The notes below the pieces were generated by a model. The model was given only the letters and a program-made list of their open reading frames with translations. It did not search any database and had not been told where the DNA came from. Shown piece after piece: positions 1 through 8,050 of a stretch of DNA of 13,934 nt. Positions within the stretch are counted from its first letter, which is position 1. The number at the start of each line of letters is the position of its first letter. Both the position numbers and the translations under genes were made by a program. The stretch covers positions 1-13,934 of the forward strand of contig CAZERC010000034.1 of the NCBI GenBank assembly GCA_964515395.1. Reading direction: 5' to 3'. The DNA comes from UBA1876 sp964515395. GTDB lineage: Bacteria > Synergistota > Synergistia > Synergistales > Thermovirgaceae.

Positions 1-294
1 GCTTTGTATCATGTGACATCAAGAGGCAATGAGAAGAAGGACATCTTCAGGAGCATAAAGGACAGGGAGAAGTTCCTGTCTTAACTGTCATCGGCGTGGG
101 AGCGGCGCGGTGCAGTCTCCTACGCCGATTGTCTTATGAGCAAGCACTTCCACCTGATGGTCGAGACCCCTTTCGGGAACCTTTCCAGGATCATGAAGCA
201 CATCAACGGATCCTGCACTACCTATTCGCCAGGCATAAAAGAACGGGGCACCTTTTCCAGGGCTGGGGATCTGAGGGATGGGCTCAAGAGGTAA
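1..294 (+). pseudogene. Broken REP-associated (Y1/IS200-like) transposase
   Basis: Frame 1 reads ALYHVTSRGNEKKDIF, then a TAA stop at 82-84, then LMSKHFHLMVETPFGNLSR. These are the N-terminal strand and the HUH-type metal-binding motif (His-Phe-His codons at 145-153) of RAYT/Y1 transposases, which cut single-stranded DNA at REP-like hairpins through a catalytic tyrosine. After HINGSCTTY the expected RHKRTGHLFQG continues in another frame (about 228-261), so there is a frameshift. Most of the C-terminal half is missing: the text jumps to a tail resembling GDLREGLKR and stops at 292-294. In copy 5 the same tail runs on to a stop inside the right terminus. Premature stop, frameshift and internal deletion make it non-functional. 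Confidence 0.8.
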
Positions 295-307
295 CAGAAA
301 ATCTGAA

Positions 308-333
308 ATAGTCAAAAGTGTAGGCCTGACCCC
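308..333 (+). repeat. Right terminal inverted repeat of copy 1
   Basis: The sequence begins ATAGTCAAAAGTGTAGGCC and ends in CCCC. It is the reverse complement of the left terminus GGGGTCAGGTCTACACTTTT seen elsewhere in the window, with one mismatch (GGCC in place of GACC). Its TAG is in phase with the transposase tail in copy 5 and would be the stop codon of the intact gene. Confidence 0.85.
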
Positions 334-364
334 TCCCCCTGACTGGTTCGAGGAAAAGGTGCTT

Positions 365-393
365 TTGAAAAAACACACAGGGAAAAGTAAAAA
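365..393 (+). promoter_or_regulatory. Possible sigma-70 promoter for the efflux operon
   Basis: TTGAAA at 365-370 and TAAAAA at 388-393 are 17 bases apart, in the A-rich leader between the repeat and the first pump gene. The -10 hexamer matches consensus at only four of six positions and the A-rich context makes chance matches likely. No operator palindrome or neighbouring TetR/MarR regulator gene is visible. Confidence 0.2.
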
Positions 394-430
394 ATAAAAA
401 TAAATATAGAAAGGTCAGGAATACCACACG

Positions 431-1738
431 ATGAATTCTTCGGAACAAAACAAAAAAAAGACGAACGAAGCTGGTAAACGCAGATGGAAGATCGTAAACA
501 CGATCATCGTCGTCCTGCTGATAGCAGGAGTGGCCTACTTTGGGAAATCGTTCCTGAACGGTGAAGGAAGCGGCAAACAAACTGCACAGACACCGCAACA
601 ACCCAACGCTCCGGTAGTGGTAATGTATACCGTGCGGAAGGCGGACCTTGCCATAGGCAAGGAATATGTCGGGCGGGTCGATCCTATCCAGACAGTGTCG
701 CTCACGCCGCAGGTAAGCGGCCAGATCGAGAAGGTCTATTTCAAGGAAGGCTCCATGGTCAAGGCAGGGGATCTTCTCTTCTCCATAGACGACAGCCAGT
801 ACAGGGCTACGGTGGCTCTTCGGAAGGCCGAACTGTCCAAGGCAAAGGCTAACTACGACAGGGCTGTAAAATATGACAAACGTCTCAAGGCTGCCGACAA
901 GCGCAGCGTTTCGGCGTCCGAAATAGAGATGTCGGAAAGCAACGTCCTCCAGGGAAAAGCTGCCGTAGATCAGGCCGAAGCTTCATTGCGGCTTGCCGAA
1001 ATAGACCTCGCACATACACAAATAACCGCCCCTGTTTCCGGTCAGATCGGCGAGGCCCTGCTCACCAAGGGAAATTATGTGACTCCCGCAAGCGGCAGCC
1101 TGGCCTCCATCGTTCAGATCGACCCCATAAGGGTGACGTTCTCTCTGCCGGATAAGGATTACCTCGAACAGCTCGCTGTTTTCAGGGTTCCGGGTGCACC
1201 TGTCTACAACGCTTCTGTCCGTCTCGCCCACGGCACTCCCTATCCCTTGAAAGGAACCAGGGATTTCGAAAATAACGTGATGGACCCAAAGACTGCCACC
1301 ATAACGGTCAGCCTTCGTTTCGATAATCCGAATGGGTTCCTTGTACCCGGATCCATGGTCCGCGTCAACGTCAAACCCGTCAAATCTCATGTCGCCGCGG
1401 TCATACCCCAAGAAGCGGTAATGGCTGACACCGACGGAAACTATGTCTACACGGTGGACGACAAGAATGTGGCCAGCCAGCGCAGAATAGAGCTGGGAGA
1501 CGCAATCGGCAGCACCATGTACGAGGTCCGTTCCGGACTCGACGCCGGTGACAGGATCGTCCGCAAGGGAATACAGATGGTTCGTGCCGGTTCGAAGGTG
1601 CAGCCGGTAACTGCTTCGGATGACAATGCCGCTAAGACGCCCGCCGAACTGGCGAAAGAATCCGGCTACGACCTGAAATTCATTCCTTTGGACGACAACG
1701 GGGCGAGTGGGCAGGATTCTGCAGGAGGTAACAATTAA
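431..1738 (+). CDS. acrA: RND efflux membrane-fusion (periplasmic adaptor) protein, AcrA/HlyD family
   Basis: This adaptor links the inner-membrane RND transporter to the outer-membrane channel. It has 435 residues. A basic N-terminus is followed by one hydrophobic segment (about residues 21-38). There is no lipobox cysteine, so it is probably held by an uncleaved membrane anchor and not by lipid as in E. coli AcrA. The barrel-sandwich halves flank a hairpin: VSLTPQVSGQIEKVYFKEGS (about 89-108) and ITAPVSGQIGEALLTKG (about 198-214), with Ala/Lys/Glu-rich coiled-coil helices between (about 125-195). Beta-barrel and membrane-proximal domains follow (about 230-390), with the typical VPGSMVRV and IPQEAV stretches. 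The tail is polar and low in complexity. An AGGA sequence lies about 10 bases before the ATG. The next gene starts three bases after its stop, so they form one operon. The family is certain; the substrate cannot be read from the sequence. Confidence 0.93.
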   Translation: MNSSEQNKKKTNEAGKRRWKIVNTIIVVLLIAGVAYFGKSFLNGEGSGKQTAQTPQQPNAPVVVMYTVRKADLAIGKEYVGRVDPIQTVSLTPQVSGQIEKVYFKEGSMVKAGDLLFSIDDSQYRATVALRKAELSKAKANYDRAVKYDKRLKAADKRSVSASEIEMSESNVLQGKAAVDQAEASLRLAEIDLAHTQITAPVSGQIGEALLTKGNYVTPASGSLASIVQIDPIRVTFSLPDKDYLEQLAVFRVPGAPVYNASVRLAHGTPYPLKGTRDFENNVMDPKTATITVSLRFDNPNGFLVPGSMVRVNVKPVKSHVAAVIPQEAVMADTDGNYVYTVDDKNVASQRRIELGDAIGSTMYEVRSGLDAGDRIVRKGIQMVRAGSKVQPVTASDDNAAKTPAELAKESGYDLKFIPLDDNGASGQDSAGGNN

Positions 1739-1741
1739 CTC

Positions 1742-4700
1742 ATGCTTTCAAAATTCTTTATCGAACATCCGCGCTTTGCGATGGTCATTTCAGTTGTTCT
1801 GGTTCTGGCCGGGGCAATTGCAGCATTCAACCTTCCCATCAAACAGTATCCGGACGTTGCGCCGCCGCAGGTCAGGGTAACGGCGGAATATCCCGGGGCA
1901 GATGCGGAAACCCTTGCCAACACAGTGGGTGTGCCCCTCGAAGAGGCCATAAACGGTGTGGACGACATGATCTACATGGAATCCACGTCGAGCAATACCG
2001 GAAGATATACGCTGACCATAACATTCAAGACCGGGACCGATCCCGACATGTCCCAGGTAAAGGTGCAGAATCGGGTTCAGCAGGCCGAACCGCTGCTGCC
2101 GCGCGAGGTAACAGCACGAGGAATCCAGACCGCTACCATGTTCTCAGATACTCTCGGGTTTGTTGCCTTGATTTCGCCGAACGGCACGAGGGACTCCAAT
2201 TTTTTGGTGGACTACGCAAGCAATAACATCAAGAATGCCCTCGGCAGGGTCCCGGGCGTCGGAGACGTCAGGGTTTTCGGATCCAAATACAGCATTCGTA
2301 TCTGGCTCGACCCCGAACGTCTCGCGTCGCTGGGACTCAGCACTTCGGATATCATCTCGGCGATCGAAAACCAGAACAGGCAGGCATCCCTCGGGGCGAT
2401 AGGAGCCGCCCCGGGAAACGAGAATACACCGCTGGTCTACACCCTTATCACCAGGGGACGCCTGCAAAGTGTGAGGCAGTTCGAGGACATAGTGGTCAGG
2501 ACTACGCCAGACGGAACCATGGTAAAACTCAAAGATGTAGCAAGGGTGGAGCTCGGTTCTGAAAATTATGCCTTCCACGGTGGCGCCAACGGGTCTCCTT
2601 CCGCCGTAATGCTCCTCTCGCAGGCTTCCGGAGCCAATGCCCTTGAGGCCATGACGGCGACGAGAAAGGCACTGTCCGATTTGGAGAAGGAGCTGCCCTC
2701 CGACACGGCCTTTTTCATCGGCTACGATTCCACGGACTATGTTAAGGCGACGATCAGGGAGATCGTGCTGACCCTGTTCCTGACCTTCTCGCTGGTCGTC
2801 CTGGTATGCTATTTGTTCCTCCAGAACTGGAAGGTGACCCTGGTACCTGTCATAGCGATACCGATCTCGCTTATCGGAACCTTCACAGGGTTGATCGCTC
2901 TTGGATTCAGCCTCAATATTCTCACGCTTTTCGCCTTTGTCCTCGTAATAGGGACGGTCGTGGACGATGCCATCATTGTGGTCGAACGGGTCATATACGT
3001 AATGCATCGGGACAATGTAGATTCAAAAGAGGCCTCGGTCCAGGCCATGAAGGACATCTCGGGCCCGATGATCGCAACGACCCTGGTTTTCCTGGCGATC
3101 TTCGTGCCGGTCATGTTCACTGGAAGCATAACGGGCCAGATCTACCGTCAATTCGCCATAACCGTGGCCTTCTCGGTTGTGCTGTCGCTGGTCGTTGCCC
3201 TTACGTTAAGTCCGGCCATGTGCGCCATCCTGTTCAAGGGTATTAAACCCAAGGAGAGGGGACCACTGGCATGGTTCAACAAACTGATTTCAGCGTCATC
3301 CAGGGGGTACGTCAAAGGCTCGATATGGATCGCCCGGCGCACCCTGGTGACCCTGGGCTTCCTCGCGCTCGTGGTGGCTCTTTCCGCCGGCATAATGAAG
3401 CAGACTCCCACGGCCTTCGTCCCCGACGAGGACCAGGGTGCGGTATTCACGACCATCCAGCTTCCCGAGGGAGCATCCAGGGGGCGGACCGATGCTCTCA
3501 TGAATGATCTAATCTCCCAGTTCGGAGACCTGGCGGGAGTCAAATACGTCATAAACATCAATGGTTTCAGCCTTCTCGGGGATTCCGGCGAGAATGTTGC
3601 GTCCTGTGTCCTGATCCTTGAAAACTGGGACCTCAGGAAGACGCCGGATAAGTCCATCAACAGCATCGTCGCAAAGGTTCGCGCCATAGCGGCCTCGACG
3701 CCGGAAGCCAGAATCAACGTTTTCACACCGCCGCCCATCCAGGGACTCGGCGTTTCGGGCGGCCTCGATATCAGGCTCCAGGCAACCATGGACAATGACC
3801 CGCAAAGGCTGACCGGTGTTCTCACGAACTTCCTTGGACAGATCAACCAGTCGCCGCAGTTCATGCACGCTTTCAGTCCCTATACCTCCGATACCCCCCA
3901 TCTGTACATGGATATCGACAGGGAAAAGGCGGAGAAAATGGGCATTTCGGTCAGCAACCTTTTCAGGACCCTGCAGACCTATTTCGGGACCTACTATGTC
4001 AATGACATCAATATCGGCACTACGGTCAACAAGGTCATCCTGGAGTCCGAGTGGAAATACAGGGACGAGATCAGCGCCATAAATAACATTTACGTGGACA
4101 GCAACTTCGGGGCACATGTCCCCGTAAGGAGCATCGTAACCGCAGAAAAGCGGGTGGCACCGAGGTCGGTAAGCCGGTACAATCTCTTTCCGAGCGCATC
4201 CGTAAGCGCATTCATGGCTCCGGGCTTCTCCACCGGACAGGGAATTGAGTCTATCACGACACTGGCGTCGAAACTTCCCGAGGGATATACCGTCGCGTGG
4301 TCTGGAATGACATACCAGGAACAGGCGGCAAAGGGACAGACATGGCTGCTCATGGTGGTCGCCGTAATGTTTGGTTACTTGTTCCTGGTCGCGCAGTACG
4401 AGAGCTGGTCCGTTCCGATGGCGGTTATTCTCTCTCTTCCGGTGGCGCTGTTGGGCGCTCTGATTGGGATCTCCATAATGGGCATCTCCCTGAGCATCTA
4501 CGCACAGCTGGGCATCCTTTTGCTGGTAGGCCTGTCGGCGAAGAACGCTATACTTATCGTGGAGTTCGCCAAGGAACAGCACGATGTCAATAAATTGCCG
4601 ATCCTTGAAGCCGCCAGCATAGCCGCATCGGAAAGGTTCAGGGCGGTAATGATGACGGCCCTGACATGCGTGATAGGAATCCTTCCCATGCTCTTCGCTT

Positions 4701-4882
4701 CCGGCGCGGGGGCAGGCAGCCGTCTCCATGTGGGCACTACGATTGTCTTCGGCATGAGCCTGGCGACGGCACTGGGGATATTCCTGATCCCCGGCTTGTA
4801 CGTCTTCCTCACGAGGTGCAGGGAAGGCATAAAATCACGACTGCACCGTATATTATCAAGAGACGAAGAGGGAAAATCATGA
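1742..4882 (+). CDS. acrB: RND multidrug efflux transporter, HAE1/AcrB family
   Basis: This inner-membrane proton/drug antiporter of 1046 residues has the full length of the family. It opens with MLSKFFIEHPRFAMVISVV, the usual first transmembrane helix. The proton-relay residues are present: Asp408-Asp409 in TM4 (GTVVDDAIIVVE), Lys934 in TM10 (GLSAKNAILIVEFAK) and Thr972 in TM11 (MMTALTCVIG). These correspond to Asp407, Asp408, Lys940 and Thr978 of E. coli AcrB. Two large periplasmic porter/docking loops lie at about 30-340 and 560-865, with helix clusters at about 340-555 and 866-1025. AGGAGG at 1723-1728 precedes the ATG by 13 bases. Its TGA overlaps the ATG of the next gene by four bases, which suggests translational coupling. 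The gene is intact. Motifs fit drug or amphiphile export and not the heavy-metal RND class; the actual substrate is unknown. Confidence 0.96.
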   Translation: MLSKFFIEHPRFAMVISVVLVLAGAIAAFNLPIKQYPDVAPPQVRVTAEYPGADAETLANTVGVPLEEAINGVDDMIYMESTSSNTGRYTLTITFKTGTDPDMSQVKVQNRVQQAEPLLPREVTARGIQTATMFSDTLGFVALISPNGTRDSNFLVDYASNNIKNALGRVPGVGDVRVFGSKYSIRIWLDPERLASLGLSTSDIISAIENQNRQASLGAIGAAPGNENTPLVYTLITRGRLQSVRQFEDIVVRTTPDGTMVKLKDVARVELGSENYAFHGGANGSPSAVMLLSQASGANALEAMTATRKALSDLEKELPSDTAFFIGYDSTDYVKATIREIVLTLFLTFSLVVLVCYLFLQNWKVTLVPVIAIPISLIGTFTGLIALGFSLNILTLFAFVLVIGTVVDDAIIVVERVIYVMHRDNVDSKEASVQAMKDISGPMIATTLVFLAIFVPVMFTGSITGQIYRQFAITVAFSVVLSLVVALTLSPAMCAILFKGIKPKERGPLAWFNKLISASSRGYVKGSIWIARRTLVTLGFLALVVALSAGIMKQTPTAFVPDEDQGAVFTTIQLPEGASRGRTDALMNDLISQFGDLAGVKYVININGFSLLGDSGENVASCVLILENWDLRKTPDKSINSIVAKVRAIAASTPEARINVFTPPPIQGLGVSGGLDIRLQATMDNDPQRLTGVLTNFLGQINQSPQFMHAFSPYTSDTPHLYMDIDREKAEKMGISVSNLFRTLQTYFGTYYVNDINIGTTVNKVILESEWKYRDEISAINNIYVDSNFGAHVPVRSIVTAEKRVAPRSVSRYNLFPSASVSAFMAPGFSTGQGIESITTLASKLPEGYTVAWSGMTYQEQAAKGQTWLLMVVAVMFGYLFLVAQYESWSVPMAVILSLPVALLGALIGISIMGISLSIYAQLGILLLVGLSAKNAILIVEFAKEQHDVNKLPILEAASIAASERFRAVMMTALTCVIGILPMLFASGAGAGSRLHVGTTIVFGMSLATALGIFLIPGLYVFLTRCREGIKSRLHRILSRDEEGKS

Positions 4883-6489
4883 AAAAAAGAACTTTTACTG
4901 TCCTTGCAATACTTCTATGTCTGCTTGCGCTGCCGGCATGGGGGGCGGATACGGACAAAACGCCGCTTAAGGAGACAGCCGCCGCATCTCAAGATGTGGA
5001 ACTGGAATCCGGGAACTTGCCGGCTCTCGTAGGAAGGTATCCCATGCCCTATGTTGCTGCCAACGGCAAATATGAGCAGGCTCCTACTGCCGAGATTTTG
5101 TCGAAATGGTGGGAAACCCTGGGCGATCCCGTTCTTTCCGGACTTGTCAAAGAAGCCCTGGAGAAGAACAGGGATTTGGCCGTGGCGCGCTCCAGGGTCA
5201 GGGAAGCGAGAGCCCAGCTGGGGGTCACCAAATCGGCGATCCTGCCGTGGTTGGACAGCACGAACAGTTACGGGCGTACCCAGACCAACAATGCCTACAC
5301 CGGAGATCAGGTAGGTCCTATTGACTATTACAGTACGGGCTTGGATGCATCATGGGAGATCGATCTTTTCGGCAGGGAGAAATACAAAATAGCGGCCAGC
5401 AAGGCCAGTCTGCAGGCACAATACGGTGTGCTCTACAATACATGGGTTTCTCTGTCGTCCGAGGTAGCCATAGATTATATATCCCTTCGCACCCTGCAGG
5501 AAAGGTTAAGGGTAGCGGAGAGGAACATGGCATTGCAGCAGGATACGCTGGATCTGGTCCAGTCACAGTACAATTCCGGTCTGACGGACGAACTGGCCCT
5601 GCGCCAGGCTCAATACACCCTGGAACAGACGCGGTCCACCATTCCCCCCATCAGGACGAGTATCGAGCAGATGATGAACCTCTTATCCATACTTACCGGA
5701 GAGGTTCCGGGTAACTTGGAAGAGAAACTGGGAGGATACCAGCCACTTCCGAAACCACAACATCTGAATCTTATGGGTATTCCCGCCGAGGCGCTGCGTC
5801 AGCGTCCGGATATCTATGCGGCGGAGCGCCAGCTGGTAGCTCAGGTAGCGAGCACGAAAGCTGCAAAAAGGGCCCTGTGGCCGAAACTCTCGCTGATCGG
5901 AAACATCGTCTTCCAGACTATTTCTTCACCAAATGGCATGTTCTCGAACGACAACGAGAGTTTCACCATAGGACCGTCTCTTTCGCTGCCGATTTTTCAC
6001 GGCAACCAGCTACGCAGCAACATAAAAGTACAGACGGCACGGCATGAACAGGCGCTGGCCATGTATGAACAAACCGTGCTGAATGCGGTTTCCGAGGTCC
6101 GCAACGCCCTTACCGCCGAGACCCAGGAGAAGGAACGCAACGCAACACTGAACCGCGGCGTCAAAGCGGCAAGAAGTGCCTATGAGATAGCCCAGGACCA
6201 ATACATAAACGGCCTTACGGATTTTAACAACGTCATCATCGCCCAGAGTGCCCTGCTGAACATGGAGGAGCAGTACGCTATAAGCAGGGGCGAAATGATC
6301 TCCAACATCATACGCATCTACAAGGCCGTCGGTGGAGGATGGGGTCTCATGGCCGGAGAGGATGACGAAAAAATAAATGGTGATGGCGTAAATAATGCCC
6401 CGGAGAAAGAGGAGACCAGGGAAACCTTCCTTACCGCTGAGAGCAAGGCATATCTCGAAAAGATACGAAAAGAAGTGGAGGCTAATTAA
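4879..6489 (+). CDS. Outer-membrane efflux channel, TolC/NodT (OprM-like) family
   Basis: This outer-membrane factor of 536 residues completes the pump. The chosen ATG overlaps the transporter stop, has GAGGG about 8 bases upstream and opens a clear signal peptide (MKKRTFTVLAILLCLLALPAWGA, cleavage near residue 23). An in-frame upstream start at 4666 would bury this signal. There is no lipobox at the cleavage site, unlike OprM, so it is probably not lipidated. Two outer-membrane efflux repeats follow: WWETLGDPVLSGLVKEALEKN (about 77-97) with ASWEIDLFGR (157-166), then LRQRPDI (306-312), SLPIFHGN (369-376) and GLTDFNNV (445-452). Long helices with heptad-like Gln/Ala/Glu patterns sit between. 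The family is usually about 450-480 residues. Here about 50 hydrophilic, acidic residues extend past the usual end near KAVGGGWG (484-489). Repeat copy 2 begins directly after the stop. Confidence 0.92.
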   Translation: MKKRTFTVLAILLCLLALPAWGADTDKTPLKETAAASQDVELESGNLPALVGRYPMPYVAANGKYEQAPTAEILSKWWETLGDPVLSGLVKEALEKNRDLAVARSRVREARAQLGVTKSAILPWLDSTNSYGRTQTNNAYTGDQVGPIDYYSTGLDASWEIDLFGREKYKIAASKASLQAQYGVLYNTWVSLSSEVAIDYISLRTLQERLRVAERNMALQQDTLDLVQSQYNSGLTDELALRQAQYTLEQTRSTIPPIRTSIEQMMNLLSILTGEVPGNLEEKLGGYQPLPKPQHLNLMGIPAEALRQRPDIYAAERQLVAQVASTKAAKRALWPKLSLIGNIVFQTISSPNGMFSNDNESFTIGPSLSLPIFHGNQLRSNIKVQTARHEQALAMYEQTVLNAVSEVRNALTAETQEKERNATLNRGVKAARSAYEIAQDQYINGLTDFNNVIIAQSALLNMEEQYAISRGEMISNIIRIYKAVGGGWGLMAGEDDEKINGDGVNNAPEKEETRETFLTAESKAYLEKIRKEVEAN

Positions 6490-6491
6490 TT

Positions 6492-6764
6492 GGGGTCAGG
6501 TCTACACTTTTGACTAAAGGGTGAAGATGGGTGAAATCAGGCAGCACGTTTCTGGACAGGGGGTTTTCCATTGTCCAGGCCATTGAGGCTCGAGTCCCCA
6601 AGGGTTTTGTGTCATGTGATATTATAGAAAAGAGGTAATGTGAAAAAAGGACATTTTCAGGATCATAAAGGACGGCTACACTACCTGTTTTCGCAAGGTC
6701 AGGCGCATAAAAGGGCAGGGGACCTTTTCCAAGGCAGGGGATCTTGGGGAAGGCGAGAGCAGAG
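6492..6764 (+). mobile_element. RAYT-derived element, copy 2 (right end lost)
   Basis: The left terminus GGGGTCAGGTCTACACTTTT starts two bases after the stop of the outer-membrane factor gene. The body contains transposase fragments: a degraded CATGTGATATT start region, AAAAAAGGACATTTTCAGG, and GCATAAAAGGGCAGGGGACC. It shares two internal deletion junctions with copy 5. Similarity to copy 5 fades near AGAGGT at about 6761-6766 and no right terminus follows; the sequence passes directly into SDR coding text. The right boundary is therefore approximate. Confidence 0.75.
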
Positions 6765-7250
6765 GTATTGGACTGTGTTGCTTACACAAAAAATGAATCG
6801 ATTCTTGATTGCGACTTGGCCACATGGGAGTATACCATCAACACAAACCTCAGAAGCTACTACCTCTGCACGAAATCGGCCTCTGAGATCATGAAACCTC
6901 AGGGAGGCTGTTCCATAGTGAACATCACCGTCTCCAGTTCAAGGGGAACAAAAGATAAATTTTCCTACATGGCGTCCAAGGGAGGAATCAATTACCTTAC
7001 CATGTGTGCGGCGATAGACCTTGCCCCATTTAACATCAGGGTCAATTCAGTGGGCTCCGGACTTGTAGGGACGCCCGTTGGTTACAGGAAGTATGTCAAC
7101 AGGCCTTATGAGAACGAGAGGATACCTATAGGACATATTGGTGAACCTGTAGATGTGGCAGAGGCCGTAGCCTTCCTTGTATCGGACGAGGCGAAACATA
7201 TCGTCGGAGCTCTTTTGCCGGTAGACGGCGGGCTTAACATATCAATGTGA
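6765..7250 (+). pseudogene. N-terminally truncated short-chain dehydrogenase/reductase (SDR)
   Basis: This is the C-terminal two thirds of a classical SDR. Still present are the conserved Asn of INTNLRSYYLCT, the Ser of NITVSSSRG, the YMASK active-site motif (YxxxK), the IRVNSVGSGLVGTP segment and the C-terminal LVSDEAKHIVGALLPVDGG. The first 85 or so residues of the family, with the TGxxxGxG dinucleotide-binding loop and the NNAG motif, are absent. The frame runs back into repeat copy 2, where only a TTG at 6744 could start it, with no convincing ribosome site. Without the Rossmann nucleotide-binding half it cannot act as a normal oxidoreductase. A fused peptide could still be made by readthrough from the element. 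The most likely origin is a deletion or recombination at the repeat; the former substrate is unknown. Confidence 0.8.
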
Positions 7251-7303
7251 AGGCTGGAATCAATAGTATCCTGTAATATAGATTAAGATTGGGGGAGTAA
7301 CAT

Positions 7304-7972
7304 ATGAATGTAATCGAGAATATGAAAACACGCTTTACCTGTCGTGCTTTTACCTCTGAACCGATAGACAATGAGACGATTCTTTCGATTATCGAGGCTG
7401 CGCGGTGGGCTCCTTCCTGGGGCAACACCCAGCCCTGGGAGATATTCGTGGCCAATGGCAAGTCAACTGACAGACTGCGGAAGGCCTATTCTGAGAGATT
7501 ATCCAGTGGTGTGCCTTTAAAACCCGATATTACCAGGCCAGGTCCAAAGGACTGGCCCCCGGCACTGAAAGAAAGAAGTGAGAAATTAATGCATGATCTC
7601 TCAGAGTTTCTGGGACTTGACCGCAATGGCCAGAATGCTATGCGTGATCTCATGGTGCGGAACTTCCGCTTTTTCGATGCCCCTGCCGTGATCTTCCTTT
7701 GCATGGACCGTTCCCTGACGCCCTGGTCCTTGTTTGATCTGGGTGCCATATCGCAAAGCATTATGCTTATAGCATGTGAATACGGGCTGGGCACAGCGGT
7801 GGCGGTCCAGTTTGCATCATATCCTGATTTGATCCGCCAGGAACTGGGTATTCCAGAGAACCTGTCTGTGTGCATCGGCATAGCAATCGGCAAGATTGAT
7901 ACGACCAGTCCACAAAACAGGTTCAGAGCCACCCGCAGGGCAGTTCATGAGGTCGTGAGGATCAAGGATTAG
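7304..7972 (+). CDS. Nitroreductase-family FMN oxidoreductase
   Basis: This 222-residue protein has the length and motifs of the nitroreductase superfamily: homodimeric FMN proteins that use NAD(P)H to reduce nitro groups, quinones, enones or flavins. The N-terminal phosphate-binding motif is TRFTCRAF (residues 9-16, Arg10 and Arg14). FMN-contacting WAPSWGNTQPWEIFVANG lies at 35-52. The helix LFDLGAISQSIMLIACEYGLGT (143-164) and C-terminal GIAIGKID (192-199) are typical. The ATG is supported by GGGGGAG at 7291-7297, six bases upstream. It starts 53 bases after the SDR remnant. It ends 78 bases before the DUF362 gene, on the same strand, so cotranscription is possible. The natural substrate cannot be told from sequence. 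Confidence 0.9.
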   Translation: MNVIENMKTRFTCRAFTSEPIDNETILSIIEAARWAPSWGNTQPWEIFVANGKSTDRLRKAYSERLSSGVPLKPDITRPGPKDWPPALKERSEKLMHDLSEFLGLDRNGQNAMRDLMVRNFRFFDAPAVIFLCMDRSLTPWSLFDLGAISQSIMLIACEYGLGTAVAVQFASYPDLIRQELGIPENLSVCIGIAIGKIDTTSPQNRFRATRRAVHEVVRIKD

Positions 7973-8031
7973 GCTGGGGTTATCTATTGGAAAACATGAA
8001 TCATGGCTGCAAAGACGGTTTTAGGACAATC

Positions 8032-8046
8032 AGGAGGAGGTGGAGG
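8032..8046 (+). promoter_or_regulatory. Strong ribosome binding site setting the DUF362 start
   Basis: AGGAGGAGGTGGAGG is a purine run ending four bases before the ATG at 8051, with the first AGGAGG at normal spacing. An in-frame ATG at 8003 would translate this run as a Gly-rich stretch and has no ribosome site of its own, so 8051 is preferred. Confidence 0.75.
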
Positions 8047-8050
8047 ATAT

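Larger units (their letters stand above)
1..333 (+). mobile_element. RAYT-derived element, copy 1 (left end outside window)
   Basis: This is the right part of a decayed REP-associated tyrosine transposase (IS200/Y1-like) element. It holds the transposase remnant and ends in a terminal repeat at 308-333 that is the reverse complement, with one mismatch, of the left terminus seen at 6492, 12077 and 13688. It is the least deleted of five copies, because it keeps the HFH nuclease region that copies 2 and 5 have lost. The left terminus lies before base 1. Family assignment rests on the protein motifs and the inverted termini. Confidence 0.8.

Noticed and set aside
2144..3007. Long minus-strand open frame (287 codons) inside the RND transporter gene
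   Set aside because: Antisense shadow of a conserved gene, with no family motif. The plus strand encodes an intact AcrB with all key residues.
3509..4729. Minus-strand open frame of 406 codons
   Set aside because: Lies wholly inside the transporter gene and has a composition typical of an antisense reading.
4666..4878. Upstream start for the outer-membrane factor
   Set aside because: It would overlap the transporter by over 200 bases and place 71 basic residues before a clear signal peptide. The ATG at 4879 has a ribosome site.
6744..7250. SDR as an intact 168-residue gene
   Set aside because: No nucleotide-binding half, only a TTG start within repeat sequence, and no ribosome site.
8003..8050. 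Earlier in-frame ATG for the DUF362 protein
   Set aside because: The added residues come from translating the Shine-Dalgarno run as a Gly-rich stretch. No ribosome site precedes 8003.
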